Shown one piece after another: positions 44,039 through 56,709 of a stretch of DNA of 64,000 bases. Numbering within the stretch: position 1 is the first letter of the stretch; the number at the start of each line of letters is the position of its first letter. This stretch comes from Galerina marginata (Eukaryota; Basidiomycota; Agaricomycetes; Agaricales; Galerinaceae). The position numbers were made by a program, and so were the translations under genes. The notes beneath the pieces are model-generated. The model saw nothing but the letters and a program-made list of their open reading frames with translations, had not been told where the DNA came from and searched no databases. Location: NCBI GenBank assembly GCA_023014335.1, contig JAECYW010000013.1:1984001-2048000 (forward strand), given 5' to 3'.

Positions 44039-47000
44039 AAGGATTTGGGCCAGTTGATGCTCAAGAGGCCAAAGGATGAAGTGGCAGGGGATGTGGGTCT
44101 AGAGAGACGGGAGGAGAGAGCTGGTATGGTATTTCGACGACGCAGAGAGTTGCTCGTTGTTGTGGTTCACTTTGGGAATTATTCCATGTTGGGAATCCCA
44201 CAGCCACTGATCGGACATTTGACAGCCGCAATCAATTGGCACCCCAGACCGTCGGTTATTGCAAGCACCCGGATCCGACTTCCACTCCTCGCTCCATATT
44301 TTCCTCGCATCGCACTCAAGGACTGCTCATTCACAACTTTGCCACTGGAAATATACACGTGCCTTCAACACACCGACTTCGTTTATCAAGAAACTTTTGA
44401 AAATCTCACCATTTACATCTTTACGGACACTTGGCCCAACCCCACTTGATTTCCCGACTCTCATCAGCATTTTGTACTCACAAAAAATTGACGCGAGTGC
44501 GAACGCAACAAGAAAACTGACATCAAATATTATTTCACTCTTTGGATCATTGAAAACAGATCCTGGCGACTTATGGACAACACCGCGACAGATGCCAAAA
44601 AAATTATTCCGTCCCCCAAGGTCAAACGCATCACGAGCGCACTCAGATTGTTATTGGTTTGAGGGGAAGTGTTGGAATAAATTAGGCAAACCTGACTCCG
44701 AGCTGCGCGCCTAGTCAGGGTTACCACTGCCACTACTTCCCGATCTGTACGTCTTGTCTCACATACTCTACTTCACTTCATGTAGATATATTTCCTTTGT
44801 TCTTGTCTTGATCCCCTCGCTATCCCGCTCGGTATTGTCGATACACATCCATCTTATTATTCTAACTACTTACAGTTAACTATGGACTGAGTATCTACAA
44901 TGTATATAAGCCTATTTACTCTGTCAATATCATTAGTCCGTTATTTGTTTGTCACCTGCCTATCTACGTTCAATATTTTACTAACCTTGTCTTCTAGGTA
45001 TTGCTTGACAAATCGTCAAGCTTGACATTACTGACAACTTTAGTCCCAATATTTTTCTAGGTATCTCACATCAAGCAGTCCACAACTCTTACAATTTCAA
45101 GACCCCTAGTATCTTACTTCAGTAGTTTCTATCAAAGTTACAGTAGTTCAGAAGTAGTACTAGACATCCTCCATCCAGTAGTAACTTGACTTGGGTTCTA
45201 TTGAAATTGGTTCTTTAGCTTTTGATCACTTATTGCTAGTACTTGATTTGGTTATGAGACCCCTAGGGTATCGTTCTTTAGACCAGATGCTAGATCCGGT
45301 CCCACAGTTTACTGTTTTGCCTCCGATATGGCAATATGTTCCCGCATTGTTGTCAGCTTTGATCTCAAGTTGAAGCTTATGTCACCATTTATCTTGCTTG
45401 CTGCTCGGAGCTCCTGCGTTCACTTTCACAATGTAAAAGATGGCAAGCAAATTGTCGATGGCTAGCTCTGTTTTCAACAAAGTAATAATTCCTGGTCCTT
45501 CTTTACTGGCGGTAACTTGATCAAAGCCGACAGCAAGACCGGAGACGTTAACAACAATGATGATCTGCGGCAGGTCTGCCATCCTTCTGGTGAGGTCTTT
45601 TCTAAGACGACAAGGATAGGGAAATGACAGCTCAGGAACAAATCAGCATCCGCCGAGAGGGTCAGTTCTTTTTTTTTGTGTCTTTTTTTTTTTGCCTTGG
45701 TCTTTTTCATTCAACAGCCTCGAAGGCAACATCACAGAGCAAGATCGCACCTTCAACTGTCTCGCCACCGCCTTGTGCTATTTCTCCAGGCACAAACATA
45801 TAACAAGCAAGTTTATTTTGAAGGTAGACTAACAATAGAAGCACTAGATCTTTTCGAAATCTACAAGTTTCAAACTGCCCATCCCCTCCTTTTATGTGCT
45901 GTCTTGCAAATGAGGTATATTTCATAGTTGTGCTTCATTATTATTTTTAGACATAAAAGCTCCATCTTACGAAGTTACGGTCAAGCAAAAGCGACTCATT
46001 GGGTTTCCTCTGGCCAGCCGGCTGTTCAGAATATTGTTAGCGTTTTTGGCGCAAAAAGAGTGGATACACAATGCTTTCATTACAGCTGCCTTTGGCTCCA
46101 ACAGTGGCAGGAATCACAACTATTAGGAGGAGTAGATCTTTTATTGATATTGTCAGCTAATGGTCATTGAAATTTGTTCCATGGACCATTCATAAAATGG
46201 ATCTGCATAAAATGTTTTCGTTACAGAGAGATATTTCCTCAGCCGTGCCCATGATGACGATGCCCCAATCGACTAAGCGAGCCTCTTCCACCTTTTCCCT
46301 TCAAGTGAATTCCCTCCTAGTTACTTGCAATGTTTGCGGATTAGAATTTGCAGTGGTTAGATAGTTTTGACCAATTTCCTGAATTTTGATGTCTTAGTAG
46401 CTCACTCACTCAGTAGACAACAAAGTTCCGAGTCCAAGAAAGAGGTGCCATTCGATGGGGGCGTCCCACAACTAAATTAAAATAAATTCAACTAATATAA
46501 TCTGGAGACTAACTAGTTCCCGAGCGCACACATGCTCTTGCGTCGCTCGGACTGCTATAGAAACTAAATAAACCAATTGGAATAACTCCACGGTGCTTGT
46601 CAAGGTGAAATGATGCAAAAGAATGCGAAGCAGAAGGGTGAAAGAATAAAATTGGAAGGGATGGTGATTGTACCTAACAGTCCATGTGGAAAGTTGACAA
46701 AGAGAGAACGTACCAAGCCTGCTAGACTTCCGGAGAGACTCCTCCCAAATGGCGCATAGACCTGGTGATGTTGAGACAAGGAGTAATGGTGCAATGTTAA
46801 CAAAAAGCTGCTGATCAGACAGCACACCGGAACCCCAACAGTGTTCACAGCCGAAATTAGTTGAATGGGAGCGCAAGGACTTGTCTCTCCTTCAGCGTTT
46901 GCATGCCTGGTCAAGGGAATTTGAATACTGGAACAGATGATAAATTGTGATCAGATAATTTGAAATTGAGATAACGCAAAATAATAAACATATCCTGAAG

Positions 47001-47719
47001 CTGTGCTGATAATCCTTCAAAACCTTGTGTATGTGTTGAGGGGGTGATGTTGAATCAAATGTGAATGGTTTCAGATGAAGGTAGGGAGTGTGGCAAACAA
47101 TATACTGAAGTGAGTGTTAGCAGAGGCATTTCCAAAAATGACTCCGGTAAGGCCAAATTTGGTATATTGATGACGACTATGTGGACTGGGCTCCCGCAGT
47201 TTGCGTGTGGTTTTGGTGTTGGCTTGAATTGGCGCTGCCGAGGTTGAACACCGCATTTTTCTTGTAGCAGGCTTTGAGGGTGAGATAAGGAATAATCTAG
47301 AAAGTGAATAGAAAGTAAAAAATCATGGTTTTTGAGACTGTAAGACAAAAAATAGTCATTGACGAGTGAATTGTCAATCCCTACCACACCAGAGCTAGGA
47401 GCCGCTTGGGTAGGGCAAAAAAGGGGGGGTCGAGTACATGCCGCACGCAGCATTGGCCCGCACGGCCAGTTATTGAATCCATCGCAACAACTGGAATAGG
47501 CCAAAGCATACCTTTCGCTGAAACCCAGGTGATAACTATTTTCACGTTGACAGCGGTAACATTTTGAAAAGTGGCAAGACAAAGTGGCCGGCTGTAGATA
47601 TAAGGAATGGCCAACCATGATTTAGGTGCAATTGACCTGGATATAGGTACATTATCTCATGAGGTGATGGGATGTTGAAGTTCTATTTCAGGGAATTTAA
47701 CTTGACCTTCACCATCACC
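44039..47719. other. Gene-poor flank; no gene supported
   Basis: Short frames of 60-187 codons occur on both strands without recognisable domains. Around 45720-45830 a plus-strand stretch (EGNITEQDRTFNCLATALCY) preceded by an acceptor-like site may be an exon of an unknown gene. A minus frame at 47618-47055 is Ser/Pro/Cys-rich and looks non-coding. Confidence 0.25.
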
Positions 47720-48880
47720 ATGCCAGGACCAGGACCAACCTCATCACTGCCTATCTTAACATTGACCGACCAGATAGCAGCAAATGTGATTGCCAATGCA
47801 TTTCAGCACTGCAGTATGTTCACTGGTTAATATGATGGACTATGTTAACACCTACTAATACAATGTAGTTTCAACAACCTGGGCAGTGGGGGAATATGTG
47901 GCCAATTTAAACATCAGAAATGATGGTTGGAACAAAGTTGCAGAAGACCAGCTGAAAAGGAAATTTCCTCCAATCCATTCCGAGGTCCAACAATACAACA
48001 CACCAGGGGTAGTTACCGATATAGATGGAGTTGCATTAGCTTGGTATCTGCCCGGAATTCTCGGGCAGGTGAGAAAGGTGAGCCAGAAAGAAAAAGTCAT
48101 GATACAGGTGAATATATAACCCACGGCAGGCAATAATGTGTAGTGATTGGCATGGTTAACCCCTGGGTATGCTGGGCCGTACCTGTACCCGTACCCGCGC
48201 CTACCCCTACCTGTAACCCGCAGGTTTTTTCGCAAAAAACGCGACCTTGAGCAGCCAAAACGGATAAGAAATACCAAAAATACGCTAAAAACATTGTTTT
48301 AACAATATCTCATTCATTTCTAGTCCGTTTTGGACACTCCTGGGCTTGTTTGAAAAGTTGCGGGTACAGAAACGCATACCTGTACCTGTACCTGCACCTA
48401 CCCGTGACAATCACTAATGATGTGGGAGGCTCTTTCGGTTCTTGAGCCCAAATTACAATTGAAAAAAAGTAGCAATTGATGGTGGGTTGGTCCAAAGTAC
48501 TACCAGAGCTCACCTACATATATGCTCAAACCGGGCACAGCCAGTTTTGCACCAGCCTGGTTTGAACAAGGTCACAATGTAAGTGCATTGGTAATCTATT
48601 TGGCCAGAAATTAACTGGAGATATAGACAGAAAAATATTCTTTACATGTGTCAAAGGCACTCATTAAAAAAGATGGGCTGGCCAACCAGTGGGTAGAATG
48701 GATAACGGTGCATTGATTGGAGGAACACTAAGCATTGTGCAACCTGACTTGTATGAGGCAGGAAGGGATGCCTTTTTATATCTCAATAACCATCCAGACG
48801 AAGTGGACCTCCCGGAGCGCCTACAGGAACTTTTGCAGATTTGGATGGCGCCCTTTCATGGATTGTCTATCATAAGTAAC
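47720..48880 (+). pseudogene. Decayed spliced gene of unknown family, interrupted by a hAT-type MITE
   Basis: Exon 1 (47720-47813) starts MPGPGPTSSLPILTLTDQ and splices in phase through a 55-nt intron to an exon at 47869-48077 (...VTDIDGVALAWYLPGILGQV). A third exon from 48130 is cut by the MITE at 48141-48416. Beyond it the frame resumes (MWEALSVLEPKLQL) but meets TGA at 48477. Downstream the same frame again looks coding (GPKYYQSSPTYMLKPGTASF), and a stretch near 48690-48880 (IVQPDLYEAGRDAFLYLNNH) may be a later exon. A nonsense codon plus an insertion make this non-functional. No family recognised. Confidence 0.55.
48141..48416. mobile_element. hAT-type MITE, copy 2 (276 bp)
   Basis: Ends TAGTGATTGGCATGG and CCCGTGACAATCACTA, with 8-bp flanks ATAATGTG (48133-48140) and ATGATGTG (48417-48424), matching at 7 of 8. 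Like copy 1 at 7549-7840 it has GTACC/GGGTA runs near both ends and a shared middle (CCAAAACGGAT). Confidence 0.8.
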
Positions 48881-49700
48881 TGTATAGCATCAGGAAAAAG
48901 GGGTTTGGTCCTGGAGAAACCTAAGCTGCTTTGGGTGTCTCTAGAGACTCCAAAGACTCCAAAGATGCAAAGCCACCTGGGCCTCCCTCGGAACTAAGTC
49001 CCTCAAGTTCAATTTTTTCAGAGCTCTCCCAAAGCAGTTGCAGAGCATCCACAAGGAGGCTGCAGAGCAACTTAGAGCATCCACAGAGCTGTACTTTACC
49101 TTGCCCCACCTATTCCGGCCGAAATGGCCGGATTCCAGTGGAATTTAAACAAATAAACCTAAAAAAGCAGGAAATTCTGGTGGATTCTGGTGGAATGATA
49201 GACCAGAATCTACCGGAATCCGGCAGAATAGACTGGAATAACATTTTTACAAATAATAGCAAATTCCAGCAGATTCCAGTGGAGTGACTCAGAATAGACT
49301 CAAATTTGCTCAGGAATGGGGCACAATGTAGAGTGCAGCTCATAGGTGTGTTGTGTGTTGCTGTTTATTTGACTTTATTATAGTCACATTGTTCTATTTT
49401 CGGTGTGTATAGGGGTGTTGGTGAATTTATCGCTGCCATGCCCAGACTATTTTGCAGGGGATGCAAAATGTGCCAAGTCACTTGTTCCCACCATAGGATT
49501 AACAAAAGGGTAATTTTAAGGAGTCCTAACACACACAGACAACTATACATACCATCAAATGTGTTTATACCTTCAAAACAAACCTTAGAACTCATTTTTC
49601 AGTGAAGAATTGAGTGAGTTAGTCTGAAAATCACTGAAAATCAGACTATCTTGCCTATTCCTTCATCATTTTCAAGTTTCTCAGACCCATTTTGATGGTA
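48881..49700. repeat. GGAAT/ATTCC-rich repeat, copy 1, and flanks
   Basis: 49103-49326 is crowded with ATTCC(A/G)G...GGAAT words and bounded by GCCCCACCTATTCC and GGAATGGGGCAC in inverted orientation. 48930-48975 has a short CTCCAAAGA duplication. 49330-49700 holds no supported gene. Confidence 0.45.
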
Positions 49701-49910
49701 TTAAACCTTTAGTTATGTCAGATCATTCCGTTCCATTCCATTCTATTCTGGTTTTTTTCCGGAATAAATTCCAGTGGAATAAGCATTTTTGGCAATATTC
49801 TGGTGAAATTTGCACTTTTGGCTGGGGCAGAATGGAAATATTCTGCCGGAATGCACCGGAATCCCGCAGAATCCACCCATTCCGGTGTCAGGCAACATAC
49901 TGTTTAGAGC
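49701..49910. repeat. GGAAT/ATTCC-rich repeat, copy 2
   Basis: Shares GTTATGTCAGATCATTC, GCATTTTTGGCAATATTC and TGCACTTTTGGCTGGGGC with 58450-58600. Probably a non-autonomous element; ends and target duplication could not be set. Confidence 0.5.
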
Positions 49911-50054
49911 AAAGCTCTGATTCAAAGTGCTGACCTTTACACCGTAGAACTCACATAACTTAGAATACACTAGATTACCCAGACCGCAAGGCTACGCCCA
50001 GGAATGCCTAATTCCTTTCCCACATATAATTATAGACACTCTTAATTTAGCTCT

Positions 50055-50190
50055 GAAGGCTATGCAGAAAGGCTATACAGAAAGGCTATGCAGAAGGGCT
50101 ATGTAGAAGGGCTATGCAGAAAGGCTGTGCAGAAAGGATAAGCAGAAGGCTATGCTAAGGCTATGTCAGAGGCTATGCAAGGCTATAATC
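50055..50190. repeat. 14-bp minisatellite, about nine copies
   Basis: Unit AGGCTATGCAGAAA with single-base variants (AGGCTATACAGAAA, AGGGCTATGTAGAA). Non-coding. Confidence 0.85.
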
Positions 50191-51719
50191 TTATTATTCC
50201 CTAAACACAGCATCTTACAAATGCAACCACATCCCAAAAGTATATATATAGGGGTAGTTTTTCCACTTGACAATATAAGTACCTACTTCACCCAAAAACT
50301 TTATAAGCTACCAAGCTTGAAGAACCCAGCTACTTATTGTAGCCACTGAACTTAAAGTGAATATACTGCATTCTTGCAGGTACAAACTTTGACTTTCGGA
50401 CTTTACACAACTGCGTCTTGCAGTTACGGACTTTATACCCAACTAACGATTACTCTGCCTAAGTATTGAGCTACTACTTGCGTCATTTCCTATCCAAATT
50501 CTTATCAACACGCTTGCCAATTGTCTAATAGACATCATCGACTCTATCCAACTGCCCAACTTAATCACTACTCTTATCATACAGATCCTTATTACTATCC
50601 AGAGCAGGCTATCTTCTATCCTCCAGTTAGTCCAGTCCTTTACAACACAACTACATATATCCATTTCAGCCAGGCTTACCAGCCTAACTATTTCTTATAT
50701 CCCCAAGTTCACTTTTTCTCTTACATTCAGGCTACAGTTCAGTTGAACTATTACTATCATACTACTCCACACACTTCCTAAATCCCTCTAAACCTATCCA
50801 CCGACTTTCTATTAGTTTGGAGAGAACCAGAGGCTAGGACCAGTTTACCCGATATCTGGAATAACCTGAACAAAGTCAATTCCGGTGAAACCCAGGTGAA
50901 TATAAATTCATGTTGACACTGGGTGGGGCACAGTAAAGACCTCCGTTTTGCAGCAAAAACAGTGGTCTTGGAAAGCCTATATCTCTGCCAATTCTCATCC
51001 AGATATTATACTAAAACATGGATTAGAACACAATTTAAGACCTGTCTATAGGACAAAAAAAATTGGGTCAAAAATCGCAAATCAAATGAAGGCAGATTTT
51101 GGCTTCAGGCAATGATTCACATATTACTCCCCAAAAACTCTCTTAATTTTGTTCATTTTGTCTTGTTTTATGCATATAATAAATCTACATAACATATCCA
51201 AAGATGAAGATTTCATCTTTTGCGGTTGTTGAGCTATTTTGGAAACTGGGTTGTTGACTCACTTTTGATCAGCATGAGTATAACATACCTGCCTACCACA
51301 CCTTACCATTCATGTTGCTTCCAGGAGGTTATTATGGCCCACCTGGGCTATTGCACAGTTCAGGGGTTCCATATCCGCACACTGTACCTACTTGCAGATG
51401 CTGCAGCCCACATTTTTTATCCACATTTTGGTTACAAGCCAAAATGGACAATTCCCCAATCCCTCAATATAAGCTTTACAAATGACGACAATACTTTGAT
51501 TCTTGACTCTACAAAGGAGTTTGCCTATTGGTGAAAAACTGGTGGCTCAGAGGACCTCCTTGTAGATTGTCAACTTGGGCAGGAGCACTTTATGGCTTTT
51601 TATATGGCGGTAAGGAAACATTGAATTTGATTTTTTCTTCTCCGATAATAGTCAATTAGGCATGTATGCATAAAGATGATCCAAGCGTATCTAAAGAGCT
51701 TCTGGCTCTCGGCTGCTGA
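50191..51719. other. No gene firmly supported
   Basis: A Tyr/His/Pro-rich 86-codon frame at 50521-50781 (+) and a 104-codon frame at 51220-51534 (+) have no recognisable domain. 50880-50945 carries the GGTGGGGCACAGTAAAGACC end also found at 58575-58600. The rest is unremarkable. Confidence 0.3.
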
Positions 51720-51743
51720 ATGTGGGGGGGTGAAGATGATGTG

Positions 51744-51907
51744 TGTTAGGAGATGACCCAAGAGGGATGAGGGGAATCAGGTGAGGAGAAGGTATGGGTA
51801 GATTAACCAGGTAGAAGTTAAGTTACAAGAGAGGCGTGTAAGGACTTATATAGGGTACACAACAGGATTAAGTAATGGGTCTGTATATGGTAGGTAGAGC
51901 TCTAACA
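51744..51907 (-). repeat. 3' LTR of the Ty3 element
   Basis: 164 bp, TG...CA ends, matched by 56710-56873. Confidence 0.9.
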
Positions 51908-52077
51908 TTACCCCCGCTCTAAAAAAAAGGAAAAGAGGTCGATCAATGAGGGATGGAGCTGAGGTATGTCGCGATGATTGAACTTGGGTCATTTAATTTA
52001 TTAAGAGCAACAGAATCTATCCATTTGGCATCTTCTGGTTCTTGGCCTTCAAGCAGAGTGAGGAAGAGTGTTTTATT

Positions 52078-53453
52078 TCAGAGGGCATGGTGGAGCAGGA
52101 TGGACTGAACTGTCGGTGGATCCTGAACAAGATCTGGGACGGGGGCAGGGTCTGACTGTGATGGGAAGCTTGGAACCGTAAAAGGTGTGAGTTTTGAGAT
52201 GTGAAAGACATTGTGAATTTTCCAGTGTGGGGGTAATTTCAGGCGGTAGCTTTGGAGACCGATTCTCTCGATGACCTCAAAAGGGCCAAACCACTTGTTG
52301 TCCAACTTTTTTGAGGGACATGTACTTTCAAGGCCTTTAGCGTCTAGAAGGACAAGATCACCAGGTTCGAGTGGGGGTGCTGCTCGGTGTGACTTGTTGT
52401 ATGACCTTTTCATTGCTTGTGCTGCAAGGTTGAGAGCTGCCGAGGTTTCCTTTGCGAGAGCGTCCATTTGTTTTGCAAAAGTGTCCGCTTGTGGTACTCC
52501 CAAAGACGAACATTGCGTAGGGACAAGGGGGCAACGAGGTTTGCAACCATAGTTCAAGAAAAAGGGGGAGTATCCTGTGGAGGAGTTCACCTTGTTATTA
52601 ATGGCAAACTCTGCGCAGGAGAGCCATTCTGCCCAGTTCAATTGGCGCTGGTTGCAGAAAATCCTAAGATACTGCTCTAGTTCCTGATTTGCTCTTTCCG
52701 TTTGACCATCTGTTTGTGGACATTGTGTGGTCGAGAGGTTCTCTGTGATGCCCAGGAGTCGGTTCAACGCATGTGTGAAATTGGACACAAACATAGAGCC
52801 ACGGTCTGAAATGATCCTGAGGGGAAAGACTGAAGACTGAAGTCTTTCCAGACATGGTCGTGGTATTTCTTGGTAGCACCCTCAGACGTGATGGTCTTGT
52901 TGCAGGGAATAAGGCAGACCATTTTGGAAAGGCGGTCAACGCATACCATGATCGTGTTGAATCCTTTGGAATTAGGGAGGTCCACAATAAAATCACAAGA
53001 GATGATTTGCCAGTAACCGTCGGGTGTTTTGTTTGGGGTGAGTAATCCCAATGGTTTCTGCTGAAGAGGTTTCGTTTTCTGACAGGTCGGACAGCCGTCA
53101 ATGTAACTTCGGACATCTTTAGCAAGGGAAGGCCACCAAAAGTCTCTCTGGATGAGTTCAGTTGTTTTTGAGTGACCTGGGTGGCCAAATAGAATGGAGT
53201 TGTGGTTTTCTCGAATGACGCGTTCACGCAGAGCATTGACGTTCGGAACATACAAACAGTCATACCAGCAGAGGACTCCTTCGTTGTAAGTCCAACCAGG
53301 GAGGTTGCAGTGCTTAGCAAAGACTTCATCAAGCAGGGTCTTGTGGAGTTTTATTTCGTCGACAAATTCATTCGCAGTATACTCAACCGTGGTATAACAG
53401 ATGTGTTCGGGTTTCAAGAGAGTGACGTTGGTGTTGTCTTCATGTCCTTTATG
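52078..53453 (-). pseudogene. Ty3-type integrase and C-terminal part of Pol
   Basis: Minus strand. An HHCC zinc-binding region (H of VIRENHN, H of FGHPGH, then CPTC) is followed by the core with ISCDFIVDLP, VDRLSKMV and, after a break, QTDGQTERANQELEQYLRIF carrying the catalytic Glu. Then come LDNKWFGPFEVIERIG, the GPY/F module, and HNVFHISKL. The frame changes by one base near 52830 (a short C-run), so Pol is broken between the first two acidic residues and the third. The extreme C-terminus ends early at 52078 and no complete chromodomain was recognised. The N-terminal side stops where the element at 53454 begins. Confidence 0.85.
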
Positions 53454-54461
53454 CAGCCTATGCCGCTAGTTGAAGACATTAGGTAGGTAAAGTGCCCAAA
53501 GAGGCTCATGCATCAGATAGGTAACTTGACCATGTTGGGCAGTTTACCAACAGCCTGCATATTTATTAGACTACGTCGTACGACAACGTGGCTCACGTAC
53601 AGAGAGAAATATATATATTTATTTGGTGATTGATGGCATCAATTAAGATCACATGACTTTGAATTTGCCTCTATTGACATGCTTGTCGCACATTTATGCA
53701 ATTTTATGGCCTCAAATGTAAACAAATGTAAATAAAGGATCTCAGGGTCACTGCATCCATGATATAAATGGCAATCAAGATGCAATTGCCTAAAATGGCA
53801 GTATTTAGTCAGCCAGCTAATTTTGGACTTAGCAGCATTTGTGCTAAGTTCTTTAATTTATTAATTAATACTAAAAGCCTTATATCTTAATGAGGAAGGT
53901 ACCTAGTCATGTGATTTAAATTTTAATAGAGTCTAAAAATAGATTACGTTCTTTTGAGACTCTCTTTCCTTTTTGGGAAATTTTCCCGTCAGCCAAAATT
54001 TCTCACCGCTGGCTTTTTTTTCAGTTTTTTGCATTTTTCTCTGTGGGAAAAATAGCTAGGCACAAAATTTTGATGGATTCAGGGTCAGATGGCTTGGTCG
54101 CATACTTTTTATTAATAGCACAGCCACATCCGAGCACATTTGGGAATGGCTTGGTAAACTGCCCAAGCTGTCAAAAAGTGAGGCTAGTTTGCCGAGCCTT
54201 TCCAGGATGCGCTTGGATGTGGCTGCGCCTTGATAAAAAATGACGTAATGAGCAACACGACCCTGAATCCATCAAAATCGTGGCTGTGTCTTCTTTCCTC
54301 ATTGAGATATGAGCCAAATAGTAGTACATAGACAACTTACAGTCTTTGGTAAGTTGACCAAGGACGGTCAACTTACAGTCTTGGGCAGAATACCTATCTG
54401 ATGCATGGAGCCCTTTGGGCAACTTACCATTATTCACACATCAAGGTAGCAGCAAGAGGTG
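53454..54461. mobile_element. Internally deleted copy (1008 bp) of the AT-rich TIR element
   Basis: Both ends match 17518-19895 closely (CAGCCTATGCCGCTAGTTG ... GTAGCAGCAAGAGGTG). The segment corresponding to about 17640-19065 is missing. About 65 bp near 53745-53808 (ATCCATGATATAAATGGCAA) is absent from the longer copy. It interrupts the Ty3 pol region. Confidence 0.75.
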
Positions 54462-55997
54462 GTCTCCAGCCCCAACCCGCACCACCCCTTTGCTTCGACA
54501 GCACGATTATCAAGACATCGCGCCGTCACGACCGATTTAGGAGGCAAGCGCAAACATCGTGATGATGTTCGTGTTGTTGGCAGCGCGCCAAAACTGCCCA
54601 ATTCGCCGCCCCCTCGATCCTTGACTGCCTAGGACGAGCGAACACTCTCACAGGGTATTGGCATGGTCATACCCCGATCGAAGTGCCGCTCGCCGTCGCC
54701 TTCGTCTATCCACCCCGCTACCACCCGCCAGTCACCACCGCCAGCGTGAACAGGCCAAGATCCGTCACGGGTTGCCAACATTCGTTATCGCCCTTCTCCC
54801 ACTACCGCCCGTCCCTCCCTCTCCTCGTCCCGATTGCCAGCCCAGCCGTGTTGCCCAACGTGAACGCCGTCGAGTCAAGACAGCGTTCACGTTCGTCGAG
54901 GCAAGCGGTGCCGCCGCCACCGCTGTTTGCCATCTCCGTGCACTTTACTCCGGTATCGCGGTTGCAGGCACAAAGGAGTGGACACGAGAACCCGAAGGAG
55001 ACAACGACGCGAGACGGCGGAAGAGCGTGCTCGTGCTCCCATTCCCAGCCCATCCCAGCAGAGCATCGCATGTGCCACAGTCTGGTGCCACTGCTGCGAC
55101 TCAGATAGCCAGGACATCCTATCGCGGCGTGCTGTTTATGAATGGGCTCCAGGATGTGACGTGTGGGCTGGGCGAGTCCAATGGACGTAAGGGGTTCATG
55201 AGGACAGTACAAGGTTGACGTCGTATTGCATCACTGTTTGTTTCTGCCCCCCCCTCTCTCTTTCCCTACACAAACCTGTACTGTAAAATAGAGAAATATC
55301 ATTGTTTTTCTATCAAATTTAAGCTGGGACGACGAATAGTGAAACCAAACATGGATTCAGAGGTAGAATATTTGTTAACTTCTCCACCCGCTTCAAGCAT
55401 GTTTTAGTATACAAAATTGGTATCAATATATTCGTATTTTTGAGGAGAAGAGTACTAGCCATTTAAACCATAGGGGATGGCAAAGGGAGCGCAAGGAGGG
55501 ACGAAAAACGAGCCCATCAAATCGTTCCGGAGCTAAATTCCGCTTTCAGAATATTCATGAACTAAAAATAGAGCTCATCTGAATGCTCATTCTCTAATCC
55601 ACCCATTCCTGTCTCGATTGACGCGCGCTAAAGGGTGGATAGGGTACCAATAATATATTCCAACCCATCGCACAACTTTTCCTGCCTCGAAACCATCCAA
55701 TTGCCGCCCAGGAGCAAAAATATCACATTTGCTTCATTCTGGTGATTTGTTTGTACATTGTTTGTACATCCCCGCCCCCTGCAAGCTTTTCTACCCATAT
55801 CCCGCCCTCTTCCCTGGCATTTCCGGCACCCAGAGCACCCTACCCGCCATCCCAAAGGCATCCCCAACCTACCCCGGCATTTCCGGCACCCTACAGCTAT
55901 ATTTCTGAGGCCCTTCCTAAAATGGCAGTTGGGCAAACTGCCCTGTGGACATATCAGCTTCTTGGGCAACTACCCTTAGTTGATATAGAATTATAGC
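54462..55997. mobile_element. Remnant of a third long-TIR element
   Basis: GC-rich interior (54462-55270, overlapping frames, no motif) followed by one terminal repeat unit (55275-55997). The opposite terminus is missing, replaced by the element ending at 54461. Confidence 0.55.
55275..55997 (-). repeat. Long terminal repeat unit, copy 5 (reverse)
   Basis: Same family as copies 1-4. Its outer end TTAGTTGATATAGAATTATA is uninterrupted and serves as the empty site for the MITE insertion at 14847-15449. Confidence 0.8.
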
Positions 55998-56015
55998 ATG
56001 GCTGGGAGTTTGGAC

Positions 56016-56357
56016 TTAGGAGTTGTCGAGATCAAAATATATGCGGCCCAGTTCAGTGTAAAGTTCATAGAGCCTTCTGTCGCCAAAGACTTCATAAGAG
56101 GTATTCAAAACAGTGGTGCGAAACAGAGATAGTTGTCGTCGGCGGAGAGATTTGGCTTCGAGGTGACGACGGGCATGAGCGATTTTGGAGGAAAGAAGAT
56201 CTAGATAACGGTCGGAATGTGCATATTCAAGTCGTAGTAGCTCCCAGAGATCGGCAGCAGAAGTGGGAGGCTGAGGTTCAGGGGGAAACTGAGGTTTACA
56301 GTGCAACACCTTAACGAGTGAGAACTTTGCAGTGGCGCCAGCGGATAAAACAGACAA
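56016..56357 (-). pseudogene. Possible Gag N-terminal remnant of the Ty3 element
   Basis: A 113-codon minus-strand frame (LWELLRLEYAHSDRYLDLLS) lies in the place expected for Gag, downstream of the 5' LTR. No capsid or zinc-knuckle motif is visible, and it ends where the long-TIR remnant begins. The identity is inferred from position only. Confidence 0.35.
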
Positions 56358-56696
56358 CGAGATCAGAGTAGACCCTAATGATGGGCAAACAGTGGGAGCA
56401 AGTTAAGAGAAAAAGGCAATGTCGTCAACGTACACCAAGTAGGAGAAGACGAAAGAGTTGTCAATGTAGACTGAGAAGGTTCCACAAAGGGGTGAGTTAC
56501 ACCAAGGCCGCGGTGGAAGAAGCAACAAAGACGGGCGGCGATGGGCTTGACAACGTTGGGACTTTCTTTTCAAGGCGTGTAGGGTAGTGTGGGGTGATTG
56601 GGGGCAATAGCGAGAAATGGTGGGGTTTGGAAAAGTAAGATGGCGGTTGAGGGCATCGAAGGGGGAGGAAACTGAGGGAATTGGTTAGGATAGAAA

Positions 56697-56707
56697 AACT
56701 TCTACCT
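56697..56707 (-). promoter_or_regulatory. Putative self-priming binding site of the Ty3 element
   Basis: Two bases inside the 5' LTR, the minus strand reads AGGTAGAAGTT. It is exactly complementary over 11 nt to AACTTCTACCT inside the same LTR (minus strand of 56775-56785), where the transcript is predicted to begin. No tRNA 3' end of TGG type is seen. This is the arrangement of Tf1/sushi-type self-primed elements. Confidence 0.6.
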
Positions 56708-56709
56708 AA

